In this document: piece after piece, positions 58,801 to 64,000 of the stretch
How the letters are laid out: every line of letters starts with the position of its first letter
How positions within the stretch are numbered: the stretch's first letter is position 1
Source: Saturnia japonica
Lineage: Eukaryota > Arthropoda > Insecta > Lepidoptera > Saturniidae
Assembly (NCBI GenBank): GCA_033032175.1
Contig: CM065320.1
Location: forward strand, 6,882,001 to 6,946,000
Direction: 5' to 3'
Length of the DNA: 64,000 nucleotides
Program-made: the position numbers and the translations under genes
Notes under the pieces: generated by a model
Seen by the model: the letters and a program-made list of their open reading frames with translations, nothing else
Database searches by the model: none
Told to the model about the DNA's origin: nothing

Positions 58801-59991
58801 ACAATCTTATAAAATATACATATATTCGAATTGAGAACCTCCTTTTTTATGTCGGTTAAAAACAAAAATCTCGGACTTGATTGTGGTCGTCTAATTCTTT
58901 AATTCTAATGCTTAATTCGATTAAGTTAAACTCGTAGCAAATTTGATTATTTTGAATGAAAAAATATATATATATATGTCCATTCCTAAGAGAAAATAAA
59001 AAAAGATTTACATTCATCAACAACGTACAATATATTGCACAAGAATAAATAAGCACTAACAAGTTGAAATAACAAAACAAAACAGAAAACCTTATCACGG
59101 TCACGTGTGTTGACTTAGTTTTTTATTTCGTACAACAGTTTCAGCCATACGAATTAACATTTCCATGAGCAAACATCCGATTGATCGAACGTGGTACACT
59201 TTTGTTGTATTAACAATATATTTCAATGTAATTGTTTTTGCGGAGGTATAAATATTTGTTATTGTTACCTTTCCATTCGATATCCATATTCTGTTTTTGT
59301 AGAGTTCGATAACGTAACAATATGTACCTAAATAATGTATTATAAAATTATGTACTTCGAGTGATGTATACTAAAGTATTCGCAGGTTATGTTATTAATT
59401 AATATACTGAATTAATTTGATTCAGTACAATACACCTGTTCCGCTGTCGGGAGACTTTGGTGATTTTCTCAAAGATTTGGAATCAATGGTTTTCAAGAAA
59501 ACAAAGGAAGAAAAACATATAATACTTACAACAACTGAAACAAATCTATTTCATAGAAATGAGGTAAGTTTTCATTGAATTCTTATTAGCCCATTAAAAC
59601 ATTAAAAATAAAGTAATATATTATACTTGCAGAATATGATGTCTAAAGGTCAGAAGGCAACTCTGAGAGACGCTCTAATGATGAAACTTGTGTCATATTA
59701 CGAAAATAAATATAAGCTCTTTCACCGTGATGCAACGACTCAAGGTACCACTAGAAGTTACAGAGGGGATGATTCTAACAAAAGAAGATATAACGAAGTT
59801 GAACTAATTGACGAAAATCCAATCTTCGACAGCTCTGCAAAAAAGGTAAGTTCATCATTTTTCTTATGACTAATACACAATTTTATATATTTTTGCTTAG
59901 TTATATCTCAATCCAGATTGTTCACAATATATTGTAAAACTGTTTTCAGAGTTCCAGCAGCAATTCGGTTGCCGAAGTTGTGGTCGTATAA
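55869..59991 (+). CDS. 3' exons of an unrecognised protein-coding gene (candidate, partial)
   Basis: Five exon-like segments join in frame: 55869-56050, 56702-56787, 59426-59563, 59633-59845 and 59950-59991, ending in TAA with AATAAA at 60082. The last three are the most convincing. Each has AG before and, except the last, a strong donor (gtaagt at 59564 and 59846). Segment 3 reads 'YNTPVPLSGDFGDFLKDLES', segment 4 'KGQKATLRDALMMKLVSYYE', and segment 5 ends 'VAEVVVV'. Segment 1 ('GNFDLENELSRSLATNANND') has a good acceptor but an uncertain 3' border. The protein tail is hydrophilic, Lys/Glu-rich, with a Ser-rich end. I know no family with this sequence. The start and upstream exons were not found. 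It could be a host gene or an unrecognised mobile-element gene. Confidence 0.5.
56249..56328 (+). mobile_element. SINE family A tail fragment
   Basis: 'aggcactaggcttagcgtgt' followed by 'agatgagattgtgaccaaaa' matches the family tail. It would lie in the second intron-like gap of the candidate gene. Confidence 0.65.
56788..57482. other. anonymous DNA, possibly intronic
   Basis: No gene is seen. A GC-richer patch lies at 57000-57095. Confidence 0.4.
57483..57890 (+). repeat. dispersed repeat F, 5' part
   Basis: Begins 'aattaaaaaaaaccgacaca' and contains 'ggctgaacagattttcctga' and 'aaccaaaatctgtttcgcca', wording familiar from a widespread moth and butterfly repeat ('aaaaccgacttc...gctgaaccgatttt'). 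Confidence 0.55.
57891..58574. other. anonymous AT-rich DNA
   Basis: No gene is seen. The small minus-strand frame at 58252-58497 has no motif. Confidence 0.4.
58575..58865 (-). repeat. dispersed repeat F-like, inverted
   Basis: The + strand ends 'cgaattgagaacctcctttt' then 'tatgtcggttaaaaa', so on the minus strand it begins 'tttttaaccgacataaaaaa'. It also has 'gttggagaggggatacctca' in reverse. It belongs to the same broad 'aaccgac' group as 57483. Confidence 0.5.
58866..59425. other. anonymous AT-rich DNA with a TA microsatellite
   Basis: A TATA run lies near 58960-58978. It would be intronic if the candidate gene ending at 59991 is real. Confidence 0.4.
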
Positions 59992-61724
59992 AATGTGAAA
60001 TACAAAAAAATAACTTTTTATTCAACAGTTTATTTACATATTTTTGCATACTGTAAATAGCTATTTGCTTTCATAGATAATAATAAATACCATATTAAAA
60101 CAGAAAATAAGCCAAGTTTTATAATATTTTACAAAGCGGGCTTATATAAAGCTTATGCAAATAATCTTGACGAAATTTTTGTAAATTTTCTCGGAAATTG
60201 GCTCTTATTGGCATTTGTTCAACGGCGTGGAGCGAAAGGCACTCTCGGGGACAACTTCATCTGCACTAAATGTCATCTATCAGCGGCATATGCCGGATTT
60301 TAGTGAAGACACCGTGTCAAACGCAGCTCTCGGGATTAACCACTTCGTATAATTCGATTCATGTAACCTGCTCGAATGTATTATGAATGGAGTAATCGTG
60401 AAACTTATTTCAAATAAAGCTAAAGATTATTGTGCATTATTTTTAAACACCGTCTTACTATATAACCCCTTTATTCTATTATACTTAGGTACTATATACA
60501 CATATACAGTATGTGTTATATTAAAATTCTATATTCAGTTATAATTTACAACACCGAATTTTCACTGTCACACAGAGACGATAATATATCATGGCTCTCA
60601 CAGATAACTATAGGTTAATAATAGGTACACATAATATTACATTTCATTTCTATTTTCGACATAATGAATCAGAGAATGTTGATATTAATTGTATAAACAA
60701 ACAATAAATAAATACACTCGTGTACGTCATACTTATCACTGCTTAAGTTAGAATTAAATTTGTTATTTTATTTTTTATTATTTTTAATACCTTTTCATTC
60801 TACTATTTATTAAACAGTAAACATATAAAAATACAATATATAGTACATAGCAGCTATTTTGTTCCAGTAACTTAATAGCTTAGCTTCGCCGGCTTTAAAT
60901 ATTAGACAGTATATGAAATCCATATTTGAAAAAATATATTAGCACTCCTTTAATATAATTTATCCTCAATTTAATCCCTTTAAAATTTTATTGAATAAAA
61001 AGATAAGACAGCTGTTCATTATTTTCTAATGGAGATACTGAATATATATATCTATAGTTTCAGAGGTTAATGTTTTTCATACAATTTTACGTACACTTTA
61101 TCAAGTCAGATGTAGAAATAAAAAAAATCTTTAATTTTCAAGATGCAAAAACCCCCAGGGTGAGCTGTATATGAGTATATGGTACAACTTTATATCCTAG
61201 AAGATTGGCGAAATGACTGGTACAATTTGCTAGATGTAATTTGAAGTCTGTAAAAGTCATTCGGTTTTTGTTCCGATAAAACACGTGGTTCCCGCGGATT
61301 AACAATAGTCTTTCCATGTAGATAAAGTTGCAAACAAGTATAAAATAATACCCCAATGGAAAGATACATTGCACGTGAGACAATTTAATTAAATCCAAAT
61401 CTCGATAACAACAGCGTCACGCAGTACATTACATGTGTAACTTCGCTCACAAATTATGTTTACACCATTCGAGTCGACATCTCTGCGTAAATACTTATAG
61501 AACTTACTCCATTAAAGAAAGACAAAAGCTATTAACATTGTACAATCGTGTTTGATATTTCCCTTAATGATGATATTATGATGAGTAGGTATGTAGGTAC
61601 ATATAACTCATGTGTATAAACAGTACCATTAATTACCATAATAATCAAAAACAGTGAATAATATGTTCTAAACAAAAACTTTTAGAATAGTTTATTTATA
61701 TAAAACTGACGAAAACTTTACTTT
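59992..61724. other. 3' flank and anonymous AT-rich DNA
   Basis: AATAAA at 60082-60087 may end the candidate gene. A GC-richer patch at 60180-60340 shows no exon structure I can defend. The rest holds nothing recognised. Confidence 0.4.
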
Positions 61725-62109
61725 AATCTATACTATATAATAAAGCAGAAGAGTTTTTTGTTTGTTTGTTTAAACACGCTAATCTCTGGAACTACCAGTC
61801 GGATTTTGCGACAGAAAATTTGTTGAAAATTAAAAAGAACTAACACTTCTTTATCATTCAGATAATTTCAAGAAGATAAACTTTGCCCTTTATGGTATGT
61901 TATTATGACGCATAGTTTAGGAAATAATGGAAAATTTAAATAATTCAACACTCGGCTCGGTAGAACAGGGTGCGGTGAAAACGAATATATTCTATACCAT
62001 AAGAAAATGTTACTAAAAATATTGTCTATAGTGAAGTATTACGAATTAACACTCAGTGATTTATTCTAAATTATACGCGAGGAAAACCGCGGGACACAGC
62101 TTGTGAAGT
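61725..62109 (+). repeat. dispersed repeat H, near full length
   Basis: Starts 'atctatactatataataaag', continues 'taaacacgctaatctctgga', 'actaccagtcggatttt' and 'gataaactttgccctttatg', and ends 'aaaaccgcgggacacagctt'. This is a familiar moth/butterfly SINE-like or LINE-tail repeat. Copies lie at 45893 and (partial) 54451. Confidence 0.7.
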
Positions 62110-62390
62110 TATATTTCTTTTGGCGCGCTTATTATACGGTAAAATTGAGAGATGCGCGCTCTTCATGTGACGGAAATGCGACATAATGAAGTTAGCCATC
62201 AATGATAAAAATGTGAATTCAATTTACTTACTATTTATTTATTTTTGTAAAAATTGTGCATTTAAATAGACATCATTTTAAATTCATTTAAAATTATAAT
62301 AATAAAAGTCAGTAAAATGAATTTACTTTATTGTCGTTGATGGCTAACTTCATCATTTTATTGGCACGCGTTATAAAATTTTTAGAATTA
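62110..62390. repeat. fold-back (inverted-repeat) element
   Basis: The arm at 62185-62227 (aatgaagttagccatcaatg...) is nearly complementary to 62312-62353 (...cgttgatggctaacttcat), with about 85 bases between. The outer parts 'ggcgcgctt' and 'ggcacgcg' also suggest an inverted layout. It has no coding capacity; it is MITE-like. A half copy lies at 40905. Confidence 0.75.
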
Positions 62391-64000
62391 TTTGTAAAGA
62401 TTTCATAGCTTTGTGTATCTTGAAATGATGGCTGTATGCAAAGAATGGATAACATAAATTATTAACATTACAAGTTACAAACTTTGTGAAAATATGTTCA
62501 ACCTTATTATGTAAGTCAATCTCAGTTTCGAGTAATTGTATAGTGGAAATATGAGTAATAAAAACATAAGTATGCTGCCTTAAAATAAGTTAATTATTAA
62601 CATATTCATTATCTAAATAATATTACTTTTGTAAAAGTGCTTTTTTATATTATGAATATGCTAATAGGTGAATTAAAAAAGTAGACCACTCTGGTTCCAG
62701 TTGCTTGATATATTTATTATTATGAAATCTATATTGGATAAATGTTTTCTTTACTAATAATATAAAGGGGTAAAATTTGTGAAAATGTCTGTAGGATATA
62801 ATCTGATTCTAAAAACTATTTAACTAATAGATAGCTTCATTAATACCGAGTGATATTTTTTTTTTCTGAAGTTTTCTGTTCGCGGGCGGTTGCTACTATT
62901 ACGTAATTCTATTATTTCATGAAAATAATATAATAAAATCAATGTTATAATTACAGAGGGTAGAGACCCTATGCATAAAAAGCGTCAAATTAGGGTAGCG
63001 CCTCGGTAGAAGTACAAGAATTTTAAAGATAGCGCCTAAAGTTATTATTATTGTTTAATTTTCGCCTAATTGTACAACTTTTCCCATTATTGTTCAATTT
63101 CTTTAAGCTCTATAATAGAAGAAACTATCAAATCACGAAAAAGTATCATTCACTGTTGCTACACTAGCGCCATTTTGGCGGGTTTTTGAAATGTTATTTG
63201 TTGCTCACAGCAAGGACACTTTTTCAACTTTTCCCCTCCTCCTGGTTCTCCTTACCTCTACCCATAATAGATATAATTTACTATCACTAGAATGGCTAGT
63301 TTCTGTTTATACTGTTTATGAAAAAAAAAAAAAACACGGTGAGGGTACATAATAATTATAATAGGATTCGGTGAATAGTCATACAAATGTATTAACAAGA
63401 ATATTGAAATAATTTATAATTGTAGTTCTACGATTGTATTGGCGTTTTACAAATATGTTTTTCAGTAATAACTTTTGTTTTAGTTGTGTTATAAAGTGTG
63501 CGTGGGGACCATAAAACCTTAGAGTCGCGTGTTTGACCGAGAGGCCATCGTAAAATACATCATAAATGGGCGCACATAAATTTAGAAAATCGAATGTACC
63601 CAAGTTACTAAACTGAATAGAAAATGTGTTTGTGCTCAAAATATTAGAATATAAATCTGCTTAAACAATGTTATTCTTATAATGGTGCTTACTTAGTTTG
63701 TAAGTCTTGTTATTTACCAACGTATGTTAAAATTAATAAAGTACGTATTTAGGTACCTATGTGAAGGTCATTTCTTCGGGAACGACAAGATTATTTTATT
63801 AGATTAAGATTAATAACACATGTTTGTTGGTTTTGGTGGTCTTAACATCATATATTTATCTCAGTCCAAGTTACAATATATAATATATTTTAAGTTATTT
63901 GCAAGTTGTAATAAAATCCTACCGAAGTTAACGTTTAAATAAGCCCATAGAAAGTTGAAATTTTACTAATATTCTCGTAATATTTTTTTTATTATATTCA
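62391..64000. other. anonymous AT-rich DNA
   Basis: No gene is recognised. There is a run of 14 A near 63320. The minus-strand 86-codon frame at 63379-63639 has an ordinary amino-acid make-up but no motif or splice context I can use. Confidence 0.4.

Noticed and set aside
63379..63639. Minus-strand exon with reasonable protein composition
   Set aside because: I could not find splice borders, neighbouring exons or a recognisable family.

Overview
This is AT-rich, intron-bearing animal DNA. It is full of short interspersed repeats whose wording I associate with moths and butterflies (Lepidoptera): GCCCGCGGCTTCGC-type heads, 'attattggggttttct' SINE bodies, and 'gaccgagcttcgctcgg' repeats. No complete single-copy host gene is recognisable. 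Most identifiable content is transposable elements of different ages, so the window looks like a repeat-rich intergenic, intronic or heterochromatic stretch. The order and the chromosome are inferences from repeat style; I could not search databases.

Layout. Bases 1-10.9 kb hold SINE copies, dispersed repeats and a decayed element with an endonuclease-domain fragment (4.59-6.12 kb), then nearly 5 kb of anonymous AT-rich DNA. At 10.91-12.20 kb there is a tandem array of about eight 161-bp units that runs straight into a dispersed repeat. At 13.37-14.25 kb lies a mariner pseudogene lacking about 90 residues of its catalytic core. A GC-rich stretch at 14.93-15.24 kb ends in a strong splice donor and may be the promoter and first, noncoding exon of a host gene. 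From 16 to 36 kb there are pieces of at least six non-LTR retrotransposons, the best being a CR1-like reverse-transcriptase C-terminus at 26.1-26.8 kb, plus many SINE and repeat copies.

Three cut-and-paste transposons have both ends. (1) A 1303-bp mariner-family element (36368-37670) has perfect 32-bp terminal inverted repeats, a TA target duplication and an uninterrupted 359-residue transposase with DD41D spacing by my count; it looks young and possibly active. (2) A 4399-bp PIF/Harbinger element (44184-48582) has a TAA duplication and two convergent five-exon genes: a Myb/SANT-like DNA-binding protein on + and a DDE transposase on -. In this superfamily the two proteins act together in transposition. 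The transposase reads in frame across all exons, but one required splice donor reads AC instead of GT. (3) A 2003-bp pogo/Tigger-like element (51346-53348) has 21-bp terminal repeats and a dead transposase with a stop, two frameshifts and Asn in place of the first catalytic Asp.

From 55.9 to 60.0 kb a chain of phase-compatible exon-like segments on + ends in a stop codon and poly(A) signal. It may be the 3' end of a host gene I do not recognise. The last 4 kb hold another repeat pair and a fold-back element.
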